DNA of 64,000 nt, taken from HK1 sp965204915. Its GTDB lineage: Bacteria; Pseudomonadota; Gammaproteobacteria; HK1. Shown one piece after another: positions 36,053-44,311 of the stretch. Position 1 is the stretch's first letter. The number at the start of each line of letters is the position of its first letter. The translations under genes and the position numbers were made by a program. The notes under the pieces are model-generated. The model had not been told where the DNA came from and did not search any database. It was given only the letters and a program-made list of their open reading frames with translations. The stretch is from contig OZ242023.1 of NCBI GenBank assembly GCA_965204915.1, forward strand, positions 1,798,001-1,862,000, given 5' to 3'.

Positions 36053-36088
36053 CCTCGTTGCCCGCTGGTCCGTCTCCGTCGCCCACTC

Positions 36089-36168
36089 GGGCTCCGGCCC
36101 GCCCGATTACCGGGTCCCGGATGGATCCGACGGCGGCTCCGCCGCCGATGCGGTGGACAGTGTATCCC
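36089..36168 (-). promoter_or_regulatory. Conserved leader upstream of the helicase gene
   Basis: About 80 bases, starting 37 bases before the ATG, nearly match the region upstream of the DUF499 gene (52088-52168). On the minus strand shared parts are GGGATACACTGTCC, CCGCATCGGCGGCG, GATCCATCCGGGACCCGG and GGCCGGAGCCCGAG. TACACT could be a -10 box, and CGGCGGCGG-AGCCGCCG can form a hairpin in the leader. The function is inferred only from conservation. Confidence 0.6.
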
Positions 36169-36191
36169 TCCAGCTTCGTTCTGCGTGGCTC

Positions 36192-36213
36192 ATGATACTG
36201 TTGGTAGTATCAT
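36192..36213. promoter_or_regulatory. Palindromic operator of hicAB
   Basis: ATGATACT-N6-AGTATCAT: perfect eight-base arms located eight bases before the hicA ATG. It is the usual place for HicB autoregulation. It is also only about 25 bases from the conserved leader of the divergent helicase gene, so binding could influence both. Confidence 0.65.
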
Positions 36214-36220
36214 TGAATCC

Positions 36221-36454
36221 ATGACCGGAGCCGGGAAACTGCTCGACTCCATGAGGGCCAATCCGAAGGCGGATTGGACGCCCGGCAACGTCAGAACGGT
36301 GGCGCGCGCTTGCGGCCTGGCCTTTCGGCAACGAGGCACCAGCCACGCGGTGGTCACCAACGCCCTGGGCCGACACTTGACGATTTCCATGCACAAGCCC
36401 ATCAAGCCCCTCTACATCAGGTGCCTGGTGGAGCTGATCGAGGCCGCGCAATGA
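36221..36454 (+). CDS. hicA: HicA-like mRNA interferase toxin
   Basis: Length is 77 residues from ATG 36221. The HicA fold is double-stranded-RNA-binding-like. The catalytic His lies in FRQRGTSHAVVTNALGRHLT, followed by the HKPIKP loop. The start TGAGKLLDSMRANPKADWTP is family-typical. The toxin would cleave mRNA and tmRNA when free. Its stop overlaps the hicB start (ATGA). The palindromic operator lies just upstream. It is read away from the helicase gene. Confidence 0.85.
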   Translation: MTGAGKLLDSMRANPKADWTPGNVRTVARACGLAFRQRGTSHAVVTNALGRHLTISMHKPIKPLYIRCLVELIEAAQ

Positions 36455-36795
36455 AGTTCGAAGACTATCCGATCCACATCGACCCCATCCCCGAGGACGA
36501 GGGCGGAGGCTATCTGGTCACCATTCCCGACCTGCCCGGATGCATCGCGGACGGCGGGACCATCGACGCCGCCATTGCGGAGGCCCGCGACGCCTTCGAG
36601 GCATGGACGACGGCCGAACGGGAAGACAAGGGCGATCTGCCGGCTCCGAAGACCTGGAGTGGGCAATTCGTCCAGCGCATTCCAAGGACCTTGCACATGC
36701 AGCTCGCCAAACGGGCGGCGAGCGAGGGGGTCAGCCTGAACCAGCTTGCCGCCACGTTCCTCGCGCAAGGACTCGCCGCGCGGCAGGGGTCGTGA
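36451..36795 (+). CDS. hicB: HicB-like antitoxin
   Basis: Length is 114 residues. The N-terminal half has the HicB partial RNase H fold (YLVTIPDLPGCIADGGTIDAAIAEARDAFEAW). The C-terminal half (FVQRIPRTLHMQLAKRAA, then EGVSLNQLAATFLAQGL) is a ribbon-helix-helix that should bind the palindrome at 36192. Start and stop overlap hicA and the kinase gene (ATGA, GTGA), making three coupled genes. Confidence 0.88.
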   Translation: MKFEDYPIHIDPIPEDEGGGYLVTIPDLPGCIADGGTIDAAIAEARDAFEAWTTAEREDKGDLPAPKTWSGQFVQRIPRTLHMQLAKRAASEGVSLNQLAATFLAQGLAARQGS

Positions 36796-37500
36796 GTCGG
36801 CCCAGGATCTTCGGGACAGGACTGATAGCCCTCGATATGGTCATCGGTCCCGATCCCGAGGCGCCCGTTCGCTGCTGGGCGGGTGGCACTTGCGGCAACG
36901 TGTTGTCCATTCTGGCCTGGCTCGGATGGGATACCTACCCGGTCGCTCGCATGAACGGCGACCCGGCCTCCGAGCGCGTTCGCGCGGACATGGCACGGTG
37001 GGGGGTCCATCTCGATTGGGCTGCCTGCGCTCCCACCACTGATACTCCCATCATCGTTCAGGAAATTCGACGTGGGCGGGATGGCCAGCCCAGGCACCGG
37101 TTCTCCTGGTCGTGCCCGCGCTGTGGCCAATGGCTCCCGCTTTTCAAAGCGATCACGGTCAACGTGGCTGAGAGGATCAGGCCGGCGCTCGCCGATGTGT
37201 CGGTGTTCTTCCTCGATCGCCTGTCGCGCGCAACCCTCACCCTGGCCGCCGAGGCGTCCGCCCGCGGCGCCCTGGTGGTGTTCGAGCCATCCGGCACAGC
37301 CACCGAAAAGCTCATGGCGGAAGCGGTCGCACTCGCTCATGTCGTCAAGTACGCCGACAACCGCCTTGCCGGTATCCGCGGCGTCATGGAAGACGGCTCC
37401 GCGACCCTGCTCGAAGTGCAGACCCTTGGGGAACGGCTGCCACGGAAAACCGGGATGCAGTCCCGTTCGGCCTTCAGCAGACCTTCGCGGGGATGGCGCC
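36792..37500 (+). pseudogene. PfkB-family sugar kinase, 3'-truncated
   Basis: It starts at GTG 36792, overlapping the hicB stop. The first 215 residues follow the ribokinase fold: IFGTGLIALDMVIGPDPEAP, AGGTCGNVLSILAWLGWDTY and a later VVFEPSGTATEKL. An unusual CPRCGQWLP zinc-like knuckle sits in the middle. After LEVQTLGERLP (about 37445) similarity is lost, and the catalytic GAGD motif of the family is missing. The OLD-like gene ends at 37502 on the other strand, so the kinase was cut when that gene arrived or by a deletion. The frame stays open to 37811 but only as antisense noise. Confidence 0.7.
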
Positions 37501-37501
37501 G

Positions 37502-39184
37502 TCATGATCCTGTTTCAGGGACGTCGAGGACCTCCGCGATGCGATCGAGCTTTTCCTGGACTTCAGGATGGACTTCCTCCTTCTCCATGACGGCGGCGAG
37601 CAGGTACAGATCCCGTTTGGGCGTGCTCCTGTTCATCTCTTCAAGCAGCGGAACCAGAAATTCATCGCTTGCCTTGACGCGCACGAGCGAGACGTGGTCC
37701 CCGAAGAGATCGCTTCCTTCGGGCACGTGTTTCCGAAAACTCCTGTCCACGTCCGGATCGAGCAGGGGAAAATTCACGAAGCGCTTGACGGCCTCGGGTT
37801 GCAACAGGTAGTTCTCGATCTCGTAGCGGCGCCAGCGCAGGACGGTCAAATCGTTGCGGGTGGTCTCCTCGTCCGGCTCATCGCGGTTGTCACCATCGAG
37901 AAGGCAAACCGCCTGCATGCCCGTGAAACACGCCCGCAGGGCGAAGAAGTGCGCTTTCGCCTCGGCGAGGCTCCTGCCGCCGAGCCGGCGGACGAAGGGC
38001 CGTTCCAGGAAACGCCGTGCCGGATGATCGAGTATCCGCGCCCACTCGCCCAGAATGTTCTCGTCCGTCTCCCCCTCGACATAGAGCACACCACCGACTT
38101 CCCGGCCCAACAGGAGATCGGTGGTCGTGATCCGCTTGAGCGCCTCGCGGAGCGCGTCTCGCTCGCTTCTGTTTGCGAGCGTATGGGGTGTCCGGCCCGT
38201 GAATCCGAGTACCCGTGCCGGTTCCGTCGCATCGAGGATGACTTCGGAGTGCGTCGCGACGATCACCTGTCCTCCGCGCTCGCGCGCGACCTTGCGGATC
38301 AGGTCGTACACCTGTTTTTGCAGGATGACGTGCTGATGCGCATCCGGCTCGTCGAGGAGGATCACCGTGGCGGGCCGGGCGTACAGGAATGCGAGCAACA
38401 GGAGCACCTGGAGTGTCCCGCTTCCGGCGTTGGAAAGGTCGAGTGGACGGGTACGGCCCGGTTCGCGGTACTCGCACACGATGTACGGCTGAGCCGGCGA
38501 ATAGACGGGATCGAGCAGATCGATCCGGAAGAGATCCCGGATGTGCTCCACGAGCATCCGCCAGTTCCGTTCCCTGCCGTTCTCGGCAATCTCCAGAAGG
38601 AGGTTTCGCAGGATCTCCCCCGGCCGCCCCTGGCCGACGAGCAGATCCTGCACGCCCCGGTCCCGTCTCGGCTCGTCGCGCTCGATGCCCGAGAGCGGGG
38701 GTACGTGCACGACACTCAGGTTTTGCACGGCCTCCGGGGGAAAGTTTCCGATGGTTTCGCGATCGAGGTTCTTCGCATTCCGGGGCCGCGCGTAGGCCAA
38801 TTCGGCATTGGCATACTGGATCTCGATCCCGCACTCCCAGGACCCTCCGTTCGACCGTCCTTCAACGACAATCTCGATCAGCCGCCGCGTGCCGGACATG
38901 CCGCCCGGTCCGGTGACCCTTCGATCCTCCCAGAGGAGGTTCATTTCCCGGAGCGGCACCGCGGTGACGTTCGCCCTTGGAATCGCGACGCCCGAGCGCC
39001 TGACGGCCCTGCCTCCCCGGCGCTGGTCGAGCCATCGATCAAGACCGAACTTCCAGGTCGCGATGGCCTGAAGCAGCGTAGACTTCCCGGCGTTGTTCGG
39101 CCCGGCGAGGACGACGGAATCTTCAAGCTCGAACGTCTGCTCGCGGAAGCGCTTGAAGTTCCGGATTGTGATATGCCGGATCAC
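37502..39184 (-). CDS. OLD-like AAA ATPase with C-terminal TOPRIM nuclease domain
   Basis: Length is 560 residues from GTG 39184 (IRHITIRNFKRFREQTFEL). It has Walker A GPNNAGKST (28-36), a signature-like LSNAGSGTLQVLLLLAFL, Walker B ATVILLDEPDAHQH and switch His in VIVATHSEVIL. The TOPRIM part has VLYVEGETDENIL and AVCLLDGDNRDEPD. OLD-family proteins are DNA nucleases; relatives act in anti-phage defence (for example GajA), but no UvrD-like GajB is present. It begins two bases after the DUF1156 methylase stop, so both are one operon. Confidence 0.85.
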   Translation of the reverse strand: MIRHITIRNFKRFREQTFELEDSVVLAGPNNAGKSTLLQAIATWKFGLDRWLDQRRGGRAVRRSGVAIPRANVTAVPLREMNLLWEDRRVTGPGGMSGTRRLIEIVVEGRSNGGSWECGIEIQYANAELAYARPRNAKNLDRETIGNFPPEAVQNLSVVHVPPLSGIERDEPRRDRGVQDLLVGQGRPGEILRNLLLEIAENGRERNWRMLVEHIRDLFRIDLLDPVYSPAQPYIVCEYREPGRTRPLDLSNAGSGTLQVLLLLAFLYARPATVILLDEPDAHQHVILQKQVYDLIRKVARERGGQVIVATHSEVILDATEPARVLGFTGRTPHTLANRSERDALREALKRITTTDLLLGREVGGVLYVEGETDENILGEWARILDHPARRFLERPFVRRLGGRSLAEAKAHFFALRACFTGMQAVCLLDGDNRDEPDEETTRNDLTVLRWRRYEIENYLLQPEAVKRFVNFPLLDPDVDRSFRKHVPEGSDLFGDHVSLVRVKASDEFLVPLLEEMNRSTPKRDLYLLAAVMEKEEVHPEVQEKLDRIAEVLDVPETGS

Positions 39185-39186
39185 GG

Positions 39187-42100
39187 TTACCTCGGCACGG
39201 CCAGCAACATCGCGTCCAGGAGGCGTTTTTCCTCGCTCGGCGAAGGGTACAGGGCGGACAGGGCGTTCGCGAAGCGGAAGAAGTCGGAGCCGCGCTCCTG
39301 CTCGGCCTTCAGCAGGCGGCGGAGCGCCTGGCTGTGGCCCGATGCCTGGAAGAGCATCGCCGCGTGGACCCGGTCGAGGGTGGTGGCGTCGGGCATCCGC
39401 AGCTCCGCGTCGCCGGCGACGAGGGCCTTCCCGCCACGGCCCCGGGTGCGCTTCTTCCCGGGAGCGGATTCCGCTTCGGGAAACAGCACCTGCTGGACGT
39501 TGCCGCTCGGGTCCCGCTCCATCCATTCCGCCACCGGGGCGGCGCCGTCTTCGCCGAAGAGCTGCCTCCCCCGTTCGGCGACGTGCATCAGCCGCACCAC
39601 GCCCTTGCTCGTCTCCACGATGCGGCCCTCCCAATCGGGCAGGTGGATACCGAGGGGCTGGGCGAAGCGGCGCACCACGTCGAAGATCAGGGTATGGCTC
39701 TTCGCCTTGCCGCGGGGCGTGCCGTCTGCCTCGTCGTCTTCATCGTCCGTCGCGGCGTCGCCTTCCCCGGAAGCGGCGTCCGCGCCGGTGCTTTGCAGCG
39801 TCCAGAGGAAGAGGGCGGTCAGGCGGGCGTCTTCTTCCAGCGCCCCGGCGGCGCCGTTGCGCGCCTTCGCCTCGGCGGCCCCGAGCACCTGTTCCAGGGC
39901 GCTGCGGCCCACGACCTCCCAGACCCTCTCCAGGTACTCGGCGAGCCCGACTTCGCGCCCCTCCGCGGTCTCGACCTGTCGGTAGCGGCTGAAGATCTCC
40001 AGCGCCGGGCCGATGCAGGCGAAGACCAGATCCGCCCCGCGCACGCCCTCGCCCTGGAGCCGCTCCATCCAGCCGCCCACGCGCCGGGGCAGCTCGCGGA
40101 GCACCTGCGCCCAATCGCCGACCGGCGCGTCGTCGGGGCGAGGCCGGCAGACGAGGTGGACGCTGGTGGCGAGTGCGGCGGACTCCCGGGCGCGCAGGCG
40201 CGAGCCCATTTCGGTGGCGATGGGCCAGGACCCGGTGATGGTCCAGCCGCCCCGGATCATCCCGTTGAGCAGCGCCTCCCATCCCTCGGTGGTCTTGTGG
40301 GCGAAGACCACGGAGCCGATCCCGTCCTCGCCCAGCACGCGGCGGCCTTCGGCGAAGGCGTCGCCCATCGTGTCCTCGAAGAACGCTCGATCCTTGGTGC
40401 GACCGTCGCATTCTCGGGTCTCGTCCTGCACCGCCTCGCGAGCCTTGGGCGAGAGCGGGTTGTCCGGATCGAAGGGGTCGCGCAACAGCGGATGGTCCGG
40501 CAGCGTCCGCTTGAGCCAGACGAGGAAGAAATCGGAGAGGTCCGAATAGGGGATCGCGTCGTAGTAGGGTGGGTCGGTGAACCAGACGCCGGCGGCATGA
40601 TCAGGCAGGGGATGACCGGTCGCATCGGCGGGTTGGATCTGACCAATATCCTTGAATGGGATACATACCGATTCAATGGCATCCGCCATGCGATTCATTT
40701 GGCTCACGACCGAACCCGTGGCGTCGGTCCAGGGATTGGTTTCGGAAAAATCCCAGACAATCGGCAACGCTTGTCGGGCAAGTGCCTGAACAGGACACTC
40801 GGCATCTGTTTTCCATCGGGCTGAGGCAACGAGGAAATCGGCCATTCGGCCAGCCACTAGCGACGTAGCCAACGAGTCTCTTCTGGCAGAGAGAGATCGA
40901 TTCAACTCCACCAGCGCCATCTTCTGCCGCGCCGTGAACAGATCGCCCCATTGCCGCATCCCGTACCGCTGCACGCTGAACGCACGACCGGCCCCGGAAC
41001 CTCCGCCGACGGGGGTCGGCTCGTCCGGCACCGGACTCAGCCCCCGCCTCCCGCCTCGCTCCCACTCCCCGAGCACTCCGGCAAGCCGCGCCTGCGCCTC
41101 GCGCACCGCCGCGTAGTCGGCATCCGTGGGCAGCCGGTAATGGCGGCCCGTCTCACCCGGTCTCAACGTCACCACCGCAGTCATGCGCGCGCCGCCGGTG
41201 CGCTTCCCGTTCCCATCGAAGATCGCATCCGCGCCGCCGCGCTGCTCGCAGAGCTGTACCCGCACCCGTTCCGGCGGCAGGACCGCGCCGCAGCACAGGC
41301 AGGCGGCCTTCGCCCGCGTGACCGTGCCCGCGCGCACCTGCCCATCGTCCTCCGGCTCGAAGACCTCGAACTCGACACCCGGCGGCCCACCCGGCCCATC
41401 CTTGGGCCGCACCACCTTCGCGCGCAACGCACGCTTGCGCTTCGGCTTCCTGCACAGCCAGAACGAGCGCATCAACGGGATCTCCGCCCCGCAGGTCGGC
41501 GCCTCGCAACGCACCGTGCGCGCCCACAGGTAGGCGATCGGCGTCGCCCCGTCCGAGTCCTTCGGGTAGAGATCGGCCAGCGCCCTTTCCGCCGCGGCCT
41601 TGATCTCGCCGCCGGCCTTGCGCAGCTCCTCGGCCAGCCCCGGCCCGTGGCGCGGGACGTCCTCCAGCATCACCTTGAGGATCAGGCAGGCGACCGGGTT
41701 CAGGTCGCTGGCGAACGCCTCGCAGCCGAGCCGCAACGCTTCGAGCGGAATCGAGCCGCCCCCCGCGAAGGGGTCCACGACCAAGGGCGGCTCCTCGCCG
41801 TGCGCCGCTCGCACCAGCGCCCGGCCCGTGTCGATCCAGGTGCGGTCCGCGGCGCGATCCCAATTGGCGAAGTCGGCGATGAACTTGAGGAGGACCCGCC
41901 GCAACCCTTCCTCCGACCGGAGGGCGTCAGCCCATCCTTTGGGCCGCCCGTGCATCCCCAGGAGGATCTGCCGCGCCTCCCGCCTGAACACCTCCGGGCA
42001 ATGCGGGTCGCAGGGGTCCGGCAGCAGCAGCGCCATCAGCACCGCCCGCGAGGAGGCCAGCGGCCGACGCGCCCACCACAGGTGCAGGGTCGACGGGTGC

Positions 42101-42195
42101 CCGTGCCGGATCGACTTCTCCCGCGCCGCGTGCCGCGAGACCTCGGCGATGGGGAAGTCGACCTCCGCCAGCCGCTTGCATCCTTGGAAAATCAC
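39187..42195 (-). CDS. DUF1156 adenine-specific DNA methyltransferase with Zn ribbon (COG1743)
   Basis: Length is 1002 residues. GTG 42195 is chosen because the duplicated copy at 45516 starts at the equivalent ATG (MIPKACKRLAEVDF against VIFQGCKRLAEVDF). The DUF1156 N-terminus is SRHAAREKSIRHGHPSTLHL. Motif I is VVDPFAGGGSIPLEALRLG (139 on), Zn-ribbon pairs are C230/C235 and C299/C302, and motif IV DPPY is at 541-544, followed by YSDLSDFFLVWLKR. It should methylate adenine (or a similar amino group) in DNA. An IS1595-type element lies 21 bases before the start and separates it from its former promoter. The OLD-like gene follows. Confidence 0.88.
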   Translation of the reverse strand: MIFQGCKRLAEVDFPIAEVSRHAAREKSIRHGHPSTLHLWWARRPLASSRAVLMALLLPDPCDPHCPEVFRREARQILLGMHGRPKGWADALRSEEGLRRVLLKFIADFANWDRAADRTWIDTGRALVRAAHGEEPPLVVDPFAGGGSIPLEALRLGCEAFASDLNPVACLILKVMLEDVPRHGPGLAEELRKAGGEIKAAAERALADLYPKDSDGATPIAYLWARTVRCEAPTCGAEIPLMRSFWLCRKPKRKRALRAKVVRPKDGPGGPPGVEFEVFEPEDDGQVRAGTVTRAKAACLCCGAVLPPERVRVQLCEQRGGADAIFDGNGKRTGGARMTAVVTLRPGETGRHYRLPTDADYAAVREAQARLAGVLGEWERGGRRGLSPVPDEPTPVGGGSGAGRAFSVQRYGMRQWGDLFTARQKMALVELNRSLSARRDSLATSLVAGRMADFLVASARWKTDAECPVQALARQALPIVWDFSETNPWTDATGSVVSQMNRMADAIESVCIPFKDIGQIQPADATGHPLPDHAAGVWFTDPPYYDAIPYSDLSDFFLVWLKRTLPDHPLLRDPFDPDNPLSPKAREAVQDETRECDGRTKDRAFFEDTMGDAFAEGRRVLGEDGIGSVVFAHKTTEGWEALLNGMIRGGWTITGSWPIATEMGSRLRARESAALATSVHLVCRPRPDDAPVGDWAQVLRELPRRVGGWMERLQGEGVRGADLVFACIGPALEIFSRYRQVETAEGREVGLAEYLERVWEVVGRSALEQVLGAAEAKARNGAAGALEEDARLTALFLWTLQSTGADAASGEGDAATDDEDDEADGTPRGKAKSHTLIFDVVRRFAQPLGIHLPDWEGRIVETSKGVVRLMHVAERGRQLFGEDGAAPVAEWMERDPSGNVQQVLFPEAESAPGKKRTRGRGGKALVAGDAELRMPDATTLDRVHAAMLFQASGHSQALRRLLKAEQERGSDFFRFANALSALYPSPSEEKRLLDAMLLAVPR

Positions 42196-42215
42196 GATTT
42201 CAGTGTATTTTCTTT

Positions 42216-43247
42216 CCTGATTACCACTCAGGCTAAGCGCAACTTGAGTAGCCGTTCCGGCATCGGCGGAGTCCGAAGCGCCACGTAGACAAGCCTCGGA
42301 ATGATGTCGGGCAGGTCGAAGCGACGATTGAATCGGTACTCGAACTCCGACAAATATCGCTGAGCATACTTGGGTCGAATCGCATGGTAAGTGCCGCGCA
42401 ACGCGCTCTTGATATTGCCGAGAATTGTGTTCACCCATCGGAACTCGGGGCGCTGTACGCTCGCACGTCCACTACCGACCACCACTCTCTCATGAGCACA
42501 GCCCGCCGCGGTGACGCCATGAAAGCAGGCCAACCCATCGGAACGCACCCGAGTGCCGGCGCTCAGGTGCCGTTGCGCCCAAGTGGCGATTTCGGTGGTG
42601 CGAAATCCCTTCACAACAGTCAGCTTCATGCGCAGCGGATGCCCCTCCTCATTGGTCTCGACGCCGGCCACGAAAGGGGTCTTGGCCGGCGCCCCCCGTC
42701 CGCGTTTGCCCCCGCTTCGCTCGCCGCCGAGCCAGGCGTCATCGAGTTCGACCCAACCGGCGAGCGGGAAGTGGTGGTCTCGCTCCATCATCACCTGCAT
42801 CAGCTTGTGCCTGATGCGCCACGCCGCGTTGTAGGAGATCCCCAGATGGCGGTGCAGCTTCATCGCCGAGACCCCTTTCTTGTCCTGGGTCATGAGGTAG
42901 AGGGCTTGGAACCACACCGTCAGCGCCAGCTTGGTGGAGTCGAAGATGGTTCCCGCGGTAATCGAGGTCTGGCGATGGCAGCGATTGCACTGTTGGAGCT
43001 TGCGGCTGGTCAGTTGGCAGTGGCGGTCATGGCCACAGTGGGGGCACACGAAGCCATTGGGCCATCGCCATCGGTACAGGGCGTCGAAGCACTGGTCTTC
43101 GGTTCCGTAGAGGGAGAGGAATTCGTTCAGACTGATTCCTTTCTGAAAACTGTACTGGGTTGCGCGCCACGGGAATATCCTTTTCGATGAATGGGTTACA
43201 TGGCGATATTCTATCCTAAATTCTGCTTAGGTTCGAGGGTAATCAGG
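42216..43247 (-). mobile_element. IS1595-family insertion sequence (ISXO2-like)
   Basis: The element is about 1032 bp. Ends are CCTGATTACC at 42216 and GGTAATCAGG ending at 43247; the inverted repeats extend imperfectly to about 30 bases (CTAAGC shared). Flanking octamers TTTTCTTT (42208-42215) and CTTTCTTT (43248-43255) match at seven of eight bases, as expected for an eight-base target duplication with one later change. It contains one transposase gene. It separates the AT-rich gene from the DUF1156 gene. Confidence 0.85.
42228..43170 (-). CDS. IS1595-family transposase, frameshifted near the N-terminus
   Basis: The main frame contains a zinc-ribbon start VCPHCGHDRHCQL with CNRCHRQTSI. The DDE-type catalytic core follows: VELDDAWLGGER, TRVRSDGLACFHGV and RWVNTILGNIKSALRGTYHA. 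Family members begin about 40 residues earlier with M-A-x-N-P-x-Q-F-Q-K-G. Here GTG 43170 gives VARNPVQF in one frame, and QKGISLNEFLSLYGTEDQCF continues in the next. One extra T in a run of four (43146-43149) is the likely cause. The element may therefore be unable to move by itself, unless frameshifting occurs. Confidence 0.8.
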
Positions 43248-44190
43248 CTTTCTTTTGTAGTTTATGACTCTCTTTTAGATCCAGTATTTTTCTTGTACCA
43301 GATATGAAGCCATCTTCTGTCATTATAACAGAATACATACTAAAGATTAAAGCCGTTGGCCAATATTTTGGTTTAGGCATATCGATGTTCATCTCTTCAA
43401 ATGTAACCATCTCTGGCCAGCGGAATTTACCTTGTAGATATTCTCTAAGCTCCTTGATCATCGCTTTTTCTTCTTGACCAGGCATCAGGAATCGACCGAA
43501 AAATTCGAAATATAAACATAAAAGGAAACTTCCATATATTTGATTTAGTGAAATGTAGTAAGGATTCATGTTTCCAGGACTGACTTTTATTTCCTTCATG
43601 GATTTGTCGCCCCAACCTGACCGAAGAAGTATTTGAGGGTTGAAGTGAACGGTACCTGATGTGAGGCGATATATAAAATTGTAGACGACATCCAATAATC
43701 CTGGATCCGATTTCCTAGCTATTTGTTCGATCACTGGAGATACACGACGATTTTGTTTTGGCCAACCATTCATTTTCCAAAACGAACGAATACTATCTTC
43801 AATTTTGTCAATATCAGTTTTCTGCTTTTTGATTACCGGCTGAAATGGCCTGAATCTACTAAAGAAAGCATCTTGATGTTCCAGATTTCTCATGACTTCC
43901 AGAGCCATCATGTCTCTAAGGAGTTTTTCTCGTATTTTATCAGGATGACGTGATAGAAAACGGAAATATATGATATCCTCCGTAGGACGTCTGAGTGCGG
44001 GTGTGAGAAAGAAAGCATTACCAATTTCCTCCTTTGATATTATATCAACGAATTCAAAAATACTGACGAATGATGCTCTCAAACAAGTGGAGAATATTTT
44101 CTTCTTGGGAGATCGTATAATCGAAGTTCTCTCCACGAAAGGTTTTAAGGGAGAAATAATTTCACTTAGCGTTCTGGATTCTTGTGTCAT
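43243..44190 (-). CDS. AT-rich DUF5677-like protein, 3' end cut by the IS
   Basis: Length is 315 residues from ATG 44190 (MTQESRTLSEIISPLKPFVE). It is rich in Lys, Ile and Phe, and its DNA is much poorer in G+C than everything around it, a sign of transfer. The string NFIYRLTSGTVHFNPQILLR resembles the Y-x3-S/T-x2-x-H block of DUF5677 and related HEPN-like proteins; this is a tentative match. The present stop TGA lies inside the IS end. Removing the IS and one target copy gives LQKK, one Asn or Asp codon, then TLKS and a TGA overlapping the GTG of the DUF1156 gene. Confidence 0.65.
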   Translation of the reverse strand: MTQESRTLSEIISPLKPFVERTSIIRSPKKKIFSTCLRASFVSIFEFVDIISKEEIGNAFFLTPALRRPTEDIIYFRFLSRHPDKIREKLLRDMMALEVMRNLEHQDAFFSRFRPFQPVIKKQKTDIDKIEDSIRSFWKMNGWPKQNRRVSPVIEQIARKSDPGLLDVVYNFIYRLTSGTVHFNPQILLRSGWGDKSMKEIKVSPGNMNPYYISLNQIYGSFLLCLYFEFFGRFLMPGQEEKAMIKELREYLQGKFRWPEMVTFEEMNIDMPKPKYWPTALIFSMYSVIMTEDGFISGTRKILDLKESHKLQKKA

Positions 44191-44311
44191 GTTAGAAAGA
44201 TCCTTTTTCTGTCTATCTATTGGATACACATCTGGAGTTCCGTCATCTCAGATAATGTAGAAACTCGATCCTTTCGGTCAATCCATGCAGAACTGGCGGC
44301 TCGCGCTCGCT

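Noticed and set aside
37446..37811. Continuation of the PfkB kinase to 37811
   Set aside because: After about 37445 the translation turns Ser/Arg-rich and lies antisense to the OLD-like gene. The catalytic motif of the family is missing.
37502..39184. Naming the OLD-like gene gajA (Gabija)
   Set aside because: No UvrD-like gajB is adjacent. The gene is coupled to a methylase instead.
32460..42195. Naming the locus DISARM
   Set aside because: An SNF2 helicase and a methylase are present, but no DrmA, DrmB or DrmC proteins are found, and the methylase is of DUF1156 type.
42196..42438. Longer N-terminus for the DUF1156 methylase starting within the IS
   Set aside because: Those codons come from the IS end and are antisense to the transposase. 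The duplicated copy begins at the position equivalent to 42195.
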